In this document: piece by piece, positions 9,439 through 19,466 of the stretch
Layout of the letters: the number at the start of each line of letters is the position of its first letter
Position numbering within the stretch: position 1 is the first letter of the stretch
Origin: Paraglaciecola sp. T6c
Lineage (GTDB): Bacteria > Pseudomonadota > Gammaproteobacteria > Enterobacterales > Alteromonadaceae
Length of the DNA: 64,000 nucleotides
Assembly: GCF_000014225.1 (NCBI RefSeq)
Contig: NC_008228.1
Span: forward strand, 806,001-870,000
Direction of reading: 5' to 3'
The notes under the pieces: generated by a model
What the model was told of the DNA's origin: nothing
The model's input: the letters and a program-made list of their open reading frames with translations, nothing else
Database searches by the model: none
Position numbers and translations under genes: made by a program

Positions 9439-9924
9439 ACCCAAGCAGCAATACCACCCGTGTTGCAGTAACCACCCAAAAAGAAAACCAAAACCAAAAT
9501 ATTGGGCCATAAATGGCCCGATAATTTCCTGTGCGTGAAATTTACGCTGAATTTGGTGGGAGCATCCAAGACCATATAAAAAGCACTCCACCACGCCTGC
9601 GCGTTTTATGTGTTAATTATCGATTTTTGGATCAGGTCTGGAGAAATGAAAAATCCCGCAAATCTAAGTAAACAAAAGGATTAGAGTGCGGTAAACTTGT
9701 TTTTCGTATGATCAGAATAGGATCTCGAATTGTCGCCAAATTTCACAACATGGCCATAAAACGTAACTGACACTATTACTGACTCTACTAAAAAATTTAT
9801 AGCTGATTAACTTAGAGTTAATTGATTGAATTAAAACGCAATTTAATGGTTTTTATTGTTGTTATAGGAAATATGTATAAAATATGAGTCATTTATTGCA
9901 ACTTGTCTTGGTAATATTGTTTTC
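9439..9924. other. Prophage/host junction region without genes
   Basis: This 486-bp gap separates the last tail gene from mrcA. It contains the hairpin at 9504-9519, and the AT-rich stretch 9760-9920 that probably holds the mrcA promoter. No ORF with coding character was seen. The right prophage boundary should lie here, but no attachment repeat can be named without the other end. Confidence 0.6.
9504..9519 (+). terminator. Hairpin after the tail operon
   Basis: GGGCCAT-AA-ATGGCCC is a perfect 7-bp inverted repeat 65 bp after the last tail gene. It is followed by GATAATTTCC rather than a clean T-run, so it is only a possible terminator. Confidence 0.4.
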
Positions 9925-12609
9925 GTGAAGTTTTTAAAATCCGCATTTTTGATCCTTATCCTTGCTTTTGTCGTCGGTGTCGTCACGACTTTTGCCCTGT
10001 ATTTTTACATGAAGCCAGACCTACCCAGTGTGGATATGCTCAAAGATGTGCGCTTGCAAACGCCGATGCGCGTTTACACCCAAGATGGGAAGTTGATTTC
10101 ACAGTTCGGGGTGAAACGCCGTATTCCGCTTACCATTGAAGACGTGCCACAGGATTTAATTAATGCTGTTTTGGCCACAGAGGACAGCCGTTTTTATCAA
10201 CATCCAGGGGTTGACCCTATCGGTATGGCGCGAGCTGTGGTCAACCTTATTTTGACTGGAGAGAAGGGACAGGGCGGTAGTACGTTAACCATGCAGTTGG
10301 CGCGAGGTTTCTTTTTAACGAGAGATAAAACATATATACGCAAAATTAAAGAAATCTTTATCGCTTGGCACATGGAGCAATTGCTCACCAAACAAGAAAT
10401 TTTAGAACTGTATCTAAACAAAGTTGAACTAGGTCATCGTGCTTTTGGTTTTGGTGCAGCCGCCCAAGTTTACTACGGCAAAACGGTAAACCAGCTAACG
10501 CTTGCACAAATGGCAACCATCGCTGGGTTACCGCAAGCACCATCAGTCCTTAACCCTATCAGTCGTCCAGATCGCTCCAAAATTCGCCGTCGTGTGGTTC
10601 TGCTGCGTATGTTGGATGAGAAATACATTACTCAGGCTCAGTTCGATGAAGCGGTAAATGCACCGATTACGGCAAAAAAACATGGTGCCGAAATCGAATT
10701 CTCAGCACCTTATTTGGCGGATTTAATTTGGAATGAAATGGTCGAGCTGTATGGCAAAGAAGAAGCGGAAACTGGCGGTTATCAGGTTTACGCCACCGTA
10801 CCTTCTGCCACTCAGTTAGCGGCGCAAAAAGCGGTTCAGCGAAACTTACATGACTATGATGAGCGCCATGGTTATCGCGGAGTTGAACAACAACTTTGGG
10901 TTCCCGCTGAGTTACCCGTCAAGCCTGAGGACACTGCTGGGTCACAGACCGCCCCCGCTATTTCTAGTGAACCATGGGATGAAGAGAAAATGCTGAGCTT
11001 CCTTGAGGAGTATCAAACATTTGAGTCTATGCAGCCAGCAATCGTAGCCAAAGTGAATGACAAAGACATAACCATTTTCACTCGCTCAGGTCGCTACAGT
11101 GTTATTGATTGGGATGGACTAGATTGGGCGCGTAAATACATAACAGATACTAGGCAGGGCAATGAGCCTGAGAAAGCCAGTGATATAGTCTCGGAAGGTT
11201 CGCTGATTCTTATTCGCCAGCGAGAAGACGATAAACATTGGCAACTTACCCAGTATCCAGATGCCAGTAGCGCCTTTATTGCATTAAACCCTCACAACGG
11301 CGCTGCGCAGGCGGTGATCGGCGGCTACAGTTTTTACCAAAGTCAGTTTAATCGAGCGACACAAGCTAAGCGGCAAGTGGGCTCGAACATCAAACCTTTC
11401 ATTTATTCTTCGGCGTTAGCCAATGGCTTTACCTTAGCTAGCATTATTAATGATGCCCCGATTAACCAATGGGAGCGCGGAACGGGCAATGCTTGGCGTC
11501 CTGAAAACTCGCCACCAGAATATGATGGGCCAATTCGATTGCGGGTTGCCTTAGGAAAATCAAAGAACGTGGTGTCAGTGCGCTTAGTGCGTGCTGTGGG
11601 GCTTGAAAAAGTACGCCAGCACTTGTCGCGGTTTGGTTTCGATTTATCAGAAATACCCAAAGATGAAACTGTGTCTTTAGGTTCGGGTTCACATACGCCA
11701 TTGGAAGTGGCGACAGCACTGTCCGTGATTGCCAATGGTGGCTTTTTAATTCAGCCGCATTTTGTTGAGCGCATTGAAGATGATTACGGAAAAGTGCTTT
11801 GGAAATCCAATCCAGTGCAAGCTTGTGACCCCTGTGGTGATGCTGATGAAGATGCAGCCGAACCTGAGCCTGAACAGATGATGGACATTGAAGCCATGCT
11901 TGCAGCTGAATTAGGCTCAGGGCAATTTGGGCAAAGCGAGGCGATGCCAGCACAAAGTAGTGACTCCGCCGATGCACCTGCACCGATCCGCTCGGCCCCA
12001 AGGGTGCTGGACGAAGACAACGCATTCTTAGTGGCAGAAATGATGCGCACAGCCGTAAAAACCAATGGTAATTGGAATAAGAAGACCTATTGGCAAGGTA
12101 CGGGCTGGCGGGCAAGTAATTTGCTTCAAAGAGCGGATATAGCAGGAAAAACCGGTACCACTAATGATTCAAAAGATACTTGGTTTAGTGGCTTTACCAA
12201 CGATTTAGTAGCGACAGTTTGGGTGGGCTTTGATGATATGAGTCGCAGTTTAGGACGCGCCTCACGCAACCAAAACTTGGTTAACAAGAACCCACAGAAA
12301 TTTAATTTCATTGGCAACGCCATGATAGGTGGCGAAGATGGCGCTAAAGCGGCTGAGCCCGCTTGGATCCGCTTTATGCAACAAGCGTTAGACGGGGTGC
12401 CTGAAAAGAAACGTCCTATGCCGACGGATTTGGTGACTACACGAATTGACCTTGCTAGTGGTAAATTAACTCAGCGCACTGATCATACGTCAATGTTTGA
12501 GTATTTTATGCAAGGTACGGCTCCTACAAGCTATGTGAGCGACAGCGAATTTGTCGACCCAGCTGAAGAAAGCAGTGAACAAAGCAAACCACTTGAAGAC
12601 ATTTTTTAA
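9925..12609 (+). CDS. mrcA: Penicillin-binding protein 1A (bifunctional transglycosylase/transpeptidase)
   Basis: An 894-residue class A PBP that polymerises lipid II and cross-links peptidoglycan at the inner membrane's outer face. The N-terminal membrane anchor (about residues 4-28) precedes a GT51 domain with the EDSRFYQHPGVDP motif near residue 90 and GQGGSTLTMQ. The transpeptidase domain has the SxxK serine (Ser487-Asn-Ile-Lys490), an SKN motif near residue 550 and KTGT at 742-745. An insertion rich in acidic residues (about residues 630-690) lies in the transpeptidase half. The start is GTG. In related genomes mrcA usually diverges from the pilM operon; here the prophage tail end lies upstream instead. 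Confidence 0.95.
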   Translation: MKFLKSAFLILILAFVVGVVTTFALYFYMKPDLPSVDMLKDVRLQTPMRVYTQDGKLISQFGVKRRIPLTIEDVPQDLINAVLATEDSRFYQHPGVDPIGMARAVVNLILTGEKGQGGSTLTMQLARGFFLTRDKTYIRKIKEIFIAWHMEQLLTKQEILELYLNKVELGHRAFGFGAAAQVYYGKTVNQLTLAQMATIAGLPQAPSVLNPISRPDRSKIRRRVVLLRMLDEKYITQAQFDEAVNAPITAKKHGAEIEFSAPYLADLIWNEMVELYGKEEAETGGYQVYATVPSATQLAAQKAVQRNLHDYDERHGYRGVEQQLWVPAELPVKPEDTAGSQTAPAISSEPWDEEKMLSFLEEYQTFESMQPAIVAKVNDKDITIFTRSGRYSVIDWDGLDWARKYITDTRQGNEPEKASDIVSEGSLILIRQREDDKHWQLTQYPDASSAFIALNPHNGAAQAVIGGYSFYQSQFNRATQAKRQVGSNIKPFIYSSALANGFTLASIINDAPINQWERGTGNAWRPENSPPEYDGPIRLRVALGKSKNVVSVRLVRAVGLEKVRQHLSRFGFDLSEIPKDETVSLGSGSHTPLEVATALSVIANGGFLIQPHFVERIEDDYGKVLWKSNPVQACDPCGDADEDAAEPEPEQMMDIEAMLAAELGSGQFGQSEAMPAQSSDSADAPAPIRSAPRVLDEDNAFLVAEMMRTAVKTNGNWNKKTYWQGTGWRASNLLQRADIAGKTGTTNDSKDTWFSGFTNDLVATVWVGFDDMSRSLGRASRNQNLVNKNPQKFNFIGNAMIGGEDGAKAAEPAWIRFMQQALDGVPEKKRPMPTDLVTTRIDLASGKLTQRTDHTSMFEYFMQGTAPTSYVSDSEFVDPAEESSEQSKPLEDIF

Positions 12610-12798
12610 GGCATCATAGTCTCCATCAGAAAACGCAGGTAGCTACGCAAAGTGGTTGCTAAGTGTTTTCGTCAGAAATGCTGCTAAGTGAGTCGGTGTG
12701 TATTGATATTACCGCTTGCACTTATCAGCATTTTTTTAATATTTCGCGTTTAAATTTTCTGCGAAGGCTTTGTCTTCGCGCCAAACAGGACACTTTTT

Positions 12799-14493
12799 AT
12801 GAGTAGCTCAGCGCCTAAAAGTGCGTTATACATTCCTCATTCAGGCCCTTCTTTGCTTGAAACCCCCTTGCTCAATAAAGGCAGTGCGTTTACTGCCCAA
12901 GAACGCGTAGCGTTTAACCTTACAGGCTTGATCCCCCCACGTTACGAAAGTATCGAAGAGCAAGTCGAACGTGCGTATATGCAGTATTCAAGTTTCAACG
13001 AACCCATCAATAAGCATATTTATCTGCGTGCAATCCAAGATAATAACGAGACCCTGTATTATCGTCTTATCCAGCAGCATATTGATGAAATGATGCCGAT
13101 CATTTACACCCCGACGGTAGGGGACGCGTGCGAGCAGTTTTCAGATATCTATCGTAGCTCTCGAGGATTGTTTATTTCCTATTCAGAGCGTCATCAAATG
13201 GATGACATTATTCGCAACGCCACCAAGCGTAAGGTAAAAGTCATAGTCGTGACGGACGGTGAGCGTATTCTTGGTCTGGGCGATCAAGGTATCGGCGGTA
13301 TGGGCATTCCTATTGGAAAACTGTCTTTGTATACCGCCTGTGGTGGTATCAGTCCCGCTTATACGCTTCCTGTTATGCTGGATGTGGGAACTAATAACGA
13401 AAAATTACTAAACGACCCTATGTATATGGGCGCGCGTCATAAGCGTATTGGCCAAGCGGAGTACGATGAATTTGTTGATATGTTTATCAAGGCGGTCTTA
13501 AAGCGCTGGCCTGAAGTGATGCTTCAGTTCGAAGATTTCGCCCAGCCTAATGCGATGCCATTACTTGAGCGCTACCGCGATAAAGTATGTTGCTTCAATG
13601 ACGATATTCAGGGCACCGCAGCTGTAACGGTGGGGACTATTTTAGCGGCATGTAAAACTAAAAATGAAAAGCTTAGCGACCAACGCGTGGTGTTCGTTGG
13701 TGCAGGATCTGCGGGTTGCGGTATCGCTGAGCAAATCATCAAGCAAATGACGAGTGAGGGGATCACTGATGCGCAGGCCCGTAGTCAAGTCTTCATGATT
13801 GACCGGTTTGGTTTGGTCACAGACGATATGGAAGGCTTACGGGACTTCCAATTCCGACTTGCGCAGCCGTTGGCTAGTCAAGCAACATGGCAAAAAGCGG
13901 CGCAATATCCGTCATTGTTTGAAACCGTGAGCCAAGTCAAACCCAGTATTTTAATAGGGGTATCAGGGCAAGCGGGTTTATTTACCGAGCAAGTCATTAG
14001 GGAAATGAAACGCAACTGCGATTTGCCGATCATCTTTCCGTTAAGTAACCCTTCTCGTCAGGTAGAAGCCCGTCCTGAAAACGTTATTGAGTGGACTGAC
14101 GGCGAAGTGATTATCGCTACCGGTAGCCCATTTAAGCCTGTGGAATATAAGGGGAAAACCTACCCTATCGCACAATGTAACAACAGTTATATATTCCCAG
14201 GAATCGGATTAGGCGTACTGGCAGCCAAGGCTAGTTTAATCAGTGACGAGATGCTGATGGCCACCAGTGCTGCGCTCGCCAATGCGTCACCTCTGGCGAA
14301 TGGTACAGGGCAAGAATTGTTGCCACCACTGACAGGCATTGCGCAGCTAAGCAAGAAGATAGCCTTTGATGTAGGCAAAGTCGCTCAGAAACAAGGGTTA
14401 GCCCTAGAAGTGAGTGATGAAATACTCAGTGAGCGCATTGAAGGGAATTTTTGGCAGGCAGAATACCGCCCGTATAAACGCGTCAGTATCTAA
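12799..14493 (+). CDS. maeA: NAD-dependent malic enzyme
   Basis: A 564-residue protein of normal length for the large malic enzymes that oxidatively decarboxylate malate to pyruvate in the cytoplasm. Visible family features are the [13 protein letters not shown] segment (about residue 110), [15 protein letters not shown] (about residue 150), the metal-ligand block FEDFAQPNA, and the dinucleotide fold [15 protein letters not shown] (about residue 300). It stands alone, 190 bp after mrcA, followed by a terminator hairpin. NAD rather than NADP preference is inferred from similarity to the MaeA/SfcA type. Confidence 0.93.
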   Translation: MSSSAPKSALYIPHSGPSLLETPLLNKGSAFTAQERVAFNLTGLIPPRYESIEEQVERAYMQYSSFNEPINKHIYLRAIQDNNETLYYRLIQQHIDEMMPIIYTPTVGDACEQFSDIYRSSRGLFISYSERHQMDDIIRNATKRKVKVIVVTDGERILGLGDQGIGGMGIPIGKLSLYTACGGISPAYTLPVMLDVGTNNEKLLNDPMYMGARHKRIGQAEYDEFVDMFIKAVLKRWPEVMLQFEDFAQPNAMPLLERYRDKVCCFNDDIQGTAAVTVGTILAACKTKNEKLSDQRVVFVGAGSAGCGIAEQIIKQMTSEGITDAQARSQVFMIDRFGLVTDDMEGLRDFQFRLAQPLASQATWQKAAQYPSLFETVSQVKPSILIGVSGQAGLFTEQVIREMKRNCDLPIIFPLSNPSRQVEARPENVIEWTDGEVIIATGSPFKPVEYKGKTYPIAQCNNSYIFPGIGLGVLAAKASLISDEMLMATSAALANASPLANGTGQELLPPLTGIAQLSKKIAFDVGKVAQKQGLALEVSDEILSERIEGNFWQAEYRPYKRVSI

Positions 14494-14530
14494 CGCGATT
14501 TATGTATTGGGTGAAACGCCGCACATATTG

Positions 14531-14566
14531 CGCCGCATTGGTCGTATAAGGTGCGGCGTTTTTGTT
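14531..14566 (+). terminator. Rho-independent terminator after maeA
   Basis: CGCCGCA and TGCGGCG form a 7-bp GC-rich stem with a loop of about 13 bases, followed by TTTTTGTTTG. It lies 38 bp after the maeA stop codon. Confidence 0.75.
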
Positions 14567-14653
14567 TGTGCTCAATCGAGCCATGAACGCCATTGAATAA
14601 TCCGTAGCAAACTAGATTGTAAGTCAGGCGTAACCTGCGTAGAATCCGCCTCC

Positions 14654-15040
<387 letters not shown>

Positions 15041-15044
15041 TTCA

Positions 15045-15071
15045 CTAACCGCTTGTATATCAAGCGGTTAG
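15045..15071. other. Perfect inverted repeat just inside the left att site
   Basis: CTAACCGCTTG-TATAT-CAAGCGGTTAG is an 11-bp perfect stem with a 5-base loop, starting 6 bp after the att copy. It is placed where rnpB transcripts would end but lacks a following T-run. It could act as the new 3' hairpin for rnpB or as a binding site for recombination proteins. Confidence 0.7.
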
Positions 15072-15097
15072 CATGAAAAGTTTCAGATTGGCACAGG

Positions 15098-15117
15098 TGT
15101 GCCAAAAACTGTGACAA
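15098..15117 (+). repeat. Subterminal direct repeat, left copy (possible integrase arm site)
   Basis: TGTGCCAAAAACTGTGACAA occurs here and again at 29870-29889 in the same orientation. Each copy lies about 60 bp inside the att repeat, and the left copy sits 44 bp before the integrase start. The position suits arm-type integrase binding sites. Confidence 0.7.
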
Positions 15118-15161
15118 ATTGCATTTAAATTCCAGTAAAAACATTACGCACTGGTGCCGTA

Positions 15162-17021
15162 ATGAAAACCGTCAAAAAGCTCAAATATTTATCCATTCGC
15201 GATAAAAACTATTACTTCAGATTTAACTTCCCTCGTAAGCTTCTAAGAGCAGATATTCGACTTTCGCTTAACACCCAGAACTTAGTGTATGCTCTTCAAC
15301 GTATCGAGCTATTGAAACCGTTCACAGATGAGTTAAAGATGTTGGCGACCGCATCAAAGGGCTTAAATCTATCTAGTCTTCAGCAACGAATCATCGGGGT
15401 TAAGGAAAACATGCGGAAAAAACTAACACTACATGATATCGATACCGTTATAGGTGAGTCCGAACGGAACGTAAGTAACCATATACACATGATGGATGTG
15501 TTGAGTGATGTTACTGTGAAAGAGCTGTCCAGTGAGACTCTTAAGCTACTTGCTGACGTAATGCTTACTGATGATTTCGAGTTAATGCAGCGAAAGGTCG
15601 TTTCGTATGCAAGCATGAGCGACTCATTTCAAAGAGGACTAAGCTTAGTAGCAAAATTCGCTGTACTACGAGCTACAGCTGGTAGCGAGCTCGAAGGTTC
15701 AGCGATCAATAGCGCAAATGGACAAGGACTTGAAGACATTTCTAGGATGATAAGATACAACGATATCCCCGAAGTAGGCTCCGTCGATACAACGGAAAAT
15801 TTGCGTGAGAAAGAAACCGAATCTTTGTTGCGAGAACTTGGCTACGAATATCAGACAGGTTCAATTGCTTTTAAAGTGCTAAATAAGAAGCTAGCTAATT
15901 CAAGATACCTCAAGAACAACATTGCCCTCGCTATTATTAATAACGACGTTATTAAGGAGCGCGAACTTGAAGAGCTTCTCAATAAAAAAACCAGACATCG
16001 ATACTCCGAGAAAACCAGAAAGGACGTAAAGCCTCACTCGCCGTTACTCTCAGAGGTTTATAAAGAATTCCTTCAGCACAAGATTAATAAAGAAAACCTT
16101 ACACTAAAAATGCAAAAGGATTACGAACGCTATTGGATCGTGTGGACTGCTATAGGTCCTGATAAAGCCATAAATGATTATTTACCCAAAGATATTGGGA
16201 TTTTCATTGATAGGTGCTTTGAATTGCCAAAAATGAACAAGTCCCCCTACAACAAAATGGGCTGGGAAGAACGGCTCAATTGCGACGTGAGTGAAGATGA
16301 TTTAGTTACCCCTAAGACCGTCCAGCATTATTATAAGTTACTCCAAGGGGTGTTTGCTTATGCTAAAAAAGACACTGTAGGATACATAGCTAGCTCTCCA
16401 TGTAACATTAAGCGAGATTTTAAGCAGAGGCGGCGGGGTATCTATTTTGATGAGGAGGTTAGGCGCTTTATTACGTTTGCAAACACTCAGAAGGTGGCAT
16501 GGAAGAAGTGGTCGATCCTTTTAGGTATATACACAGGTGCGCGGCGCTCGGAGATTTTTCAGTTAAGAACAGAAGACATCAAGAAGGACTCTGATAGTGG
16601 TAGATACTACCTGCTCATCACGGATGAACATGATACGCAAAAGCTAAAAACCGAAAATGCCAAACGTAGAATCCCTCTACACAATGACCTTATTAACTAT
16701 GGATTTTTAACATACGTTTCCGAATGCGACGAACGTGTTCTTGAGGGTATTTCTAGTCCCGAAACTATTACCCGCTGGTTCGCTAGAGTAGTAGAGCAAT
16801 TGAGTATAAAAACTATAAATGAGGTAGGTGATATGCGTTCTTTTCATAGTTTCCGCCATACCTTCATAACCAAAATTAGAACAGAGGGTGAATTTGATCT
16901 TTCGCTTCTACAACAAATTGTAGGGCATGGAATTTCCAAAGCTGGGATTACAGACAAATATACTCATGGTGGTGCTTCAATCGCTCGTTTAGGTAATGTA
17001 ATTGACACATTTAATTTGTGA
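15162..17021 (+). CDS. Tyrosine-type site-specific integrase of the island
   Basis: A 619-residue recombinase that would integrate and excise the island at rnpB. The N-terminus (YLSIRDKNYYFRFNFPRKL, residues 8-26) matches the DUF6538-type start seen in large island integrases. A long helical region follows, then a SAM-like core-binding domain (about residues 290-400). The catalytic residues are Arg461 (TGARRSE), His562 and Arg565 (HSFR), His589 (VGHG) and Tyr600 (DKYTH). It is longer than P4-type integrases (about 400 aa). It lies next to the left att site, as expected for the element's own integrase; all catalytic residues are intact, so it may be active. Confidence 0.92.
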   Translation: MKTVKKLKYLSIRDKNYYFRFNFPRKLLRADIRLSLNTQNLVYALQRIELLKPFTDELKMLATASKGLNLSSLQQRIIGVKENMRKKLTLHDIDTVIGESERNVSNHIHMMDVLSDVTVKELSSETLKLLADVMLTDDFELMQRKVVSYASMSDSFQRGLSLVAKFAVLRATAGSELEGSAINSANGQGLEDISRMIRYNDIPEVGSVDTTENLREKETESLLRELGYEYQTGSIAFKVLNKKLANSRYLKNNIALAIINNDVIKERELEELLNKKTRHRYSEKTRKDVKPHSPLLSEVYKEFLQHKINKENLTLKMQKDYERYWIVWTAIGPDKAINDYLPKDIGIFIDRCFELPKMNKSPYNKMGWEERLNCDVSEDDLVTPKTVQHYYKLLQGVFAYAKKDTVGYIASSPCNIKRDFKQRRRGIYFDEEVRRFITFANTQKVAWKKWSILLGIYTGARRSEIFQLRTEDIKKDSDSGRYYLLITDEHDTQKLKTENAKRRIPLHNDLINYGFLTYVSECDERVLEGISSPETITRWFARVVEQLSIKTINEVGDMRSFHSFRHTFITKIRTEGEFDLSLLQQIVGHGISKAGITDKYTHGGASIARLGNVIDTFNL

Positions 17022-17246
17022 TAAAACTGTAAATACACGAAATAAACAATTTCAATATATTCAAGTTGATTCCCCGCACAATTAAGATCCATATTCATCA
17101 CTAATTCCTCCGGTCAAATATCCATTTTTTTTATTAATTTGCTTTATTTTAGGTTTTTATGCGGGTATATTAACCAGAACCCCATAATTACTCCGGCCAA
17201 ATTTTGGGTTTGTTGTCGATATGGCCGCTAGAAATTGGAGTTTAAG

Positions 17247-18323
17247 ATGAATGTAACCGCTACAAATATCGCAGCAGCGATAAATTCCTTGGATAAAAAT
17301 GTCACATATGATTATCCAAACCCAAGAACCAAAACAAAGATCAATATTGTTAATGTAGTAATGCCCGAAGGACCGATTATTTTTCGGAGATGTGAGCCGA
17401 ATAAGGGAGAATCTTTTGATAACAAAGCTGATGAAAGTATTTCTGTTGCCGCAATATGGAGATTAGCCAGCTCCTTGAAGCCAAATCTTCCCGTGAATGT
17501 CGATAGAGTCTTTGGTGCGAGCTATAATTCTAGATCTGCACTTGAAGCCATGCTGGTTCACACCGAAAATTACTATATCTGCTATCCCGGTCGCCTCGAG
17601 AAAATCGGAGAAGATACTAGAGTGAGAAATGGACACAAACATATTATTTTTTGTCCAGATAAGCCACACCGGAGAGGTATCTTCGAAGTTATGGAAGTCA
17701 ATGACATGGTTGTCTCAGAAGTCGATCGAGAGGTATATTTTGACTCTCTCTTATTATCTGAAAATCCAGAAAGAGATAAGGTTCAGATTGAAATAGATAG
17801 ACGCCATGCTCAAATACAAATAATGCTAATTAAAGCAGCTGAATCAATTGGATTGAAATCTTGGGTTGCAAAGAATGATCATAGCATAAAATATGATTCG
17901 AAAAGACTGATTGAAATGGATTCTGTTATTAAGGATTTGAGTAATACTGCCGCATTGCAAGGTTACCCGAATGCAGCTAGAGCTGGTGAACTAATTGATT
18001 TAATGTGGCTCGACAGTGAAGGTAGGAAAATTCCAGCAATTATCGAGATAGAGCACAGTACAGGAGTAACATCAGGATTAACTCGAATGAAAGGTTTCAT
18101 GGAGGAGGCTCCCGATTTAGCACATATGACCTTTATTATATCTGCGCCAGATGAGATCAGAGAGCAAGTTTTGCGTAAAGCTAATGCTCCCCAATTCAAA
18201 GATATGAATATAATGTTCCTGCCATACTCAGCTGTCGAAGATTTGTTCCTGTTGAGTAGGAGAAATTTGAAAGGCATCGATAACATCAAATTTCTCCACA
18301 CCTTTCTCGAGGCTGTGACTTAA
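17247..18323 (+). CDS. Putative type II restriction endonuclease (PD-(D/E)XK-like)
   Basis: A 358-residue protein of no firmly recognised family. The start chosen is ATG 17247, because GGAG at 17237-17240 lies 6 bp before it; a longer TTG start at 17235 would overlap that site. The C-terminal part has Asp251 (in IDLMWLD), Glu267-Ile-Glu269-His270 (IIEIEHST) and a GLTRM segment at 277-281. This D...ExE arrangement with EHST and GLxRM resembles PD-(D/E)XK-like nuclease domains. It faces a cytosine methyltransferase gene with only 24 bp between the stop codons, so it is probably the cognate restriction enzyme. The functional call is inference from context and motif. Confidence 0.6.
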   Translation: MNVTATNIAAAINSLDKNVTYDYPNPRTKTKINIVNVVMPEGPIIFRRCEPNKGESFDNKADESISVAAIWRLASSLKPNLPVNVDRVFGASYNSRSALEAMLVHTENYYICYPGRLEKIGEDTRVRNGHKHIIFCPDKPHRRGIFEVMEVNDMVVSEVDREVYFDSLLLSENPERDKVQIEIDRRHAQIQIMLIKAAESIGLKSWVAKNDHSIKYDSKRLIEMDSVIKDLSNTAALQGYPNAARAGELIDLMWLDSEGRKIPAIIEIEHSTGVTSGLTRMKGFMEEAPDLAHMTFIISAPDEIREQVLRKANAPQFKDMNIMFLPYSAVEDLFLLSRRNLKGIDNIKFLHTFLEAVT

Positions 18324-18347
18324 TTTTATGAGAAAAGTAAAATCAGG

Positions 18348-19466
18348 CTAATTATCTAAGAAATCCCTTAGAATTTTTGCTATTCCTGCTGCCATTAAGA
18401 ATGGTACTCCATTGCCAATGGTCTTGAACATATTGCTAAGAGTCATTGTTGACGGGAGTTCAAATTCTTGTGGCAGAGATTGGATTGCTAATGCTTCAGC
18501 TGCGCTTATCCGCCTAGGTAAATATGGATGAATATGAACCTCGTTATTGCCGTACGCCGCTGTTGGAGAATAACGCCATCGATGGAGTCTTTTAAACGAT
18601 TTTTTAGATGCGTCTCCTTCGTCGATTGACTGAAATTTTGGCAGTGCAGCTCTTGGGATAAAATGATGATTGGCATTTGGGTGTTTAGTGACATTATTCT
18701 GTTTAAACCAGTGCTCAACGGTCAGCTCAATAGGAATGTTTTTTGGAGCTGAAACTTTTACTTTTTCTTTGAACGGACTTCTTACTGGCCAAGGATAATT
18801 TAAAGTTACATCCAGTTTGTACTTTATGTGTTTTTCCCATTTAAGCGCTTCAGTTAAGTTTTCACCAGATTTTAATTCAGTGTTTTTTAAAAGTGATTTA
18901 TGAAATCCAAATAGAATAATTCTATCTCTATCTTGTGGCGCTCCAAACTCCAAGCTGTTAGTGAGCCTGTCACTTAGAAGGTAACCAGCCTTTTCATAAT
19001 GCAATTTGATTTCTTCATAAAACTCTCTATGGCGAGCTGTACGCCAAAGCCCCTTAACGTTCTCGAATATAAAGAAATCGGGTTTGGCCTCGCAAACGAT
19101 ATCGCAATACGTTTTTGTTAGTTTACCATTCTCTCCCTCTTTCCCCTTATTCTTCCCGCCCACCGAAAAATCAGGGCAGGGCGGACCTCCGATAAATCCG
19201 GTGATATGTCCTTCTTTCTTTTGTTGCTTAACATTTCTAGCTAATTTATTTAACAAACTGCTGTTATTTGCGATATCTTCAATGCTAGTGTTGTCATAAC
19301 CATACTGAGGAGTTTCAATTTTCATTTGTTGACGTGAATATTCGTACGCATCCAAAAATGGTTGATGATATTCGTTTACGTAAACCACGTCGAAACCGTT
19401 TTTTTCGAAGCCAAGATCCAAAAATCCACTTCCAGAAAAAAACGAAAATAGCTTTTTAGGCATCAT
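18348..19466 (-). CDS. DNA (cytosine-5)-methyltransferase
   Basis: A 372-residue m5C methyltransferase transferring a methyl group from S-adenosylmethionine to cytosine in DNA. Motif I is FSGSGFLDLGF (residues 9-20), motif IV GGPPCPDFS with catalytic Cys97, motif VI ENVKG (135-139), motif VIII QDRDR (178-182) and motif X NGVPFLMAAGIAKIL near the C-terminus. The segment between motifs VIII and IX (about residues 200-300) holds the target-recognition region; the target cannot be read from sequence. AGGA lies 5 bp before the first of two adjacent Met codons, supporting the start. It is convergent with the putative restriction enzyme. Confidence 0.92.
   Translation of the reverse strand: MMPKKLFSFFSGSGFLDLGFEKNGFDVVYVNEYHQPFLDAYEYSRQQMKIETPQYGYDNTSIEDIANNSSLLNKLARNVKQQKKEGHITGFIGGPPCPDFSVGGKNKGKEGENGKLTKTYCDIVCEAKPDFFIFENVKGLWRTARHREFYEEIKLHYEKAGYLLSDRLTNSLEFGAPQDRDRIILFGFHKSLLKNTELKSGENLTEALKWEKHIKYKLDVTLNYPWPVRSPFKEKVKVSAPKNIPIELTVEHWFKQNNVTKHPNANHHFIPRAALPKFQSIDEGDASKKSFKRLHRWRYSPTAAYGNNEVHIHPYLPRRISAAEALAIQSLPQEFELPSTMTLSNMFKTIGNGVPFLMAAGIAKILRDFLDN

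Noticed and set aside
11462-12115. 217-residue minus-strand ORF inside mrcA
   Set aside because: It is a shadow of the PBP1A coding frame, with low-complexity composition and no ribosome site.
14414-14596. 60-residue + strand ORF at the end of maeA
   Set aside because: It overlaps the maeA 3' end and runs through the maeA terminator hairpin.
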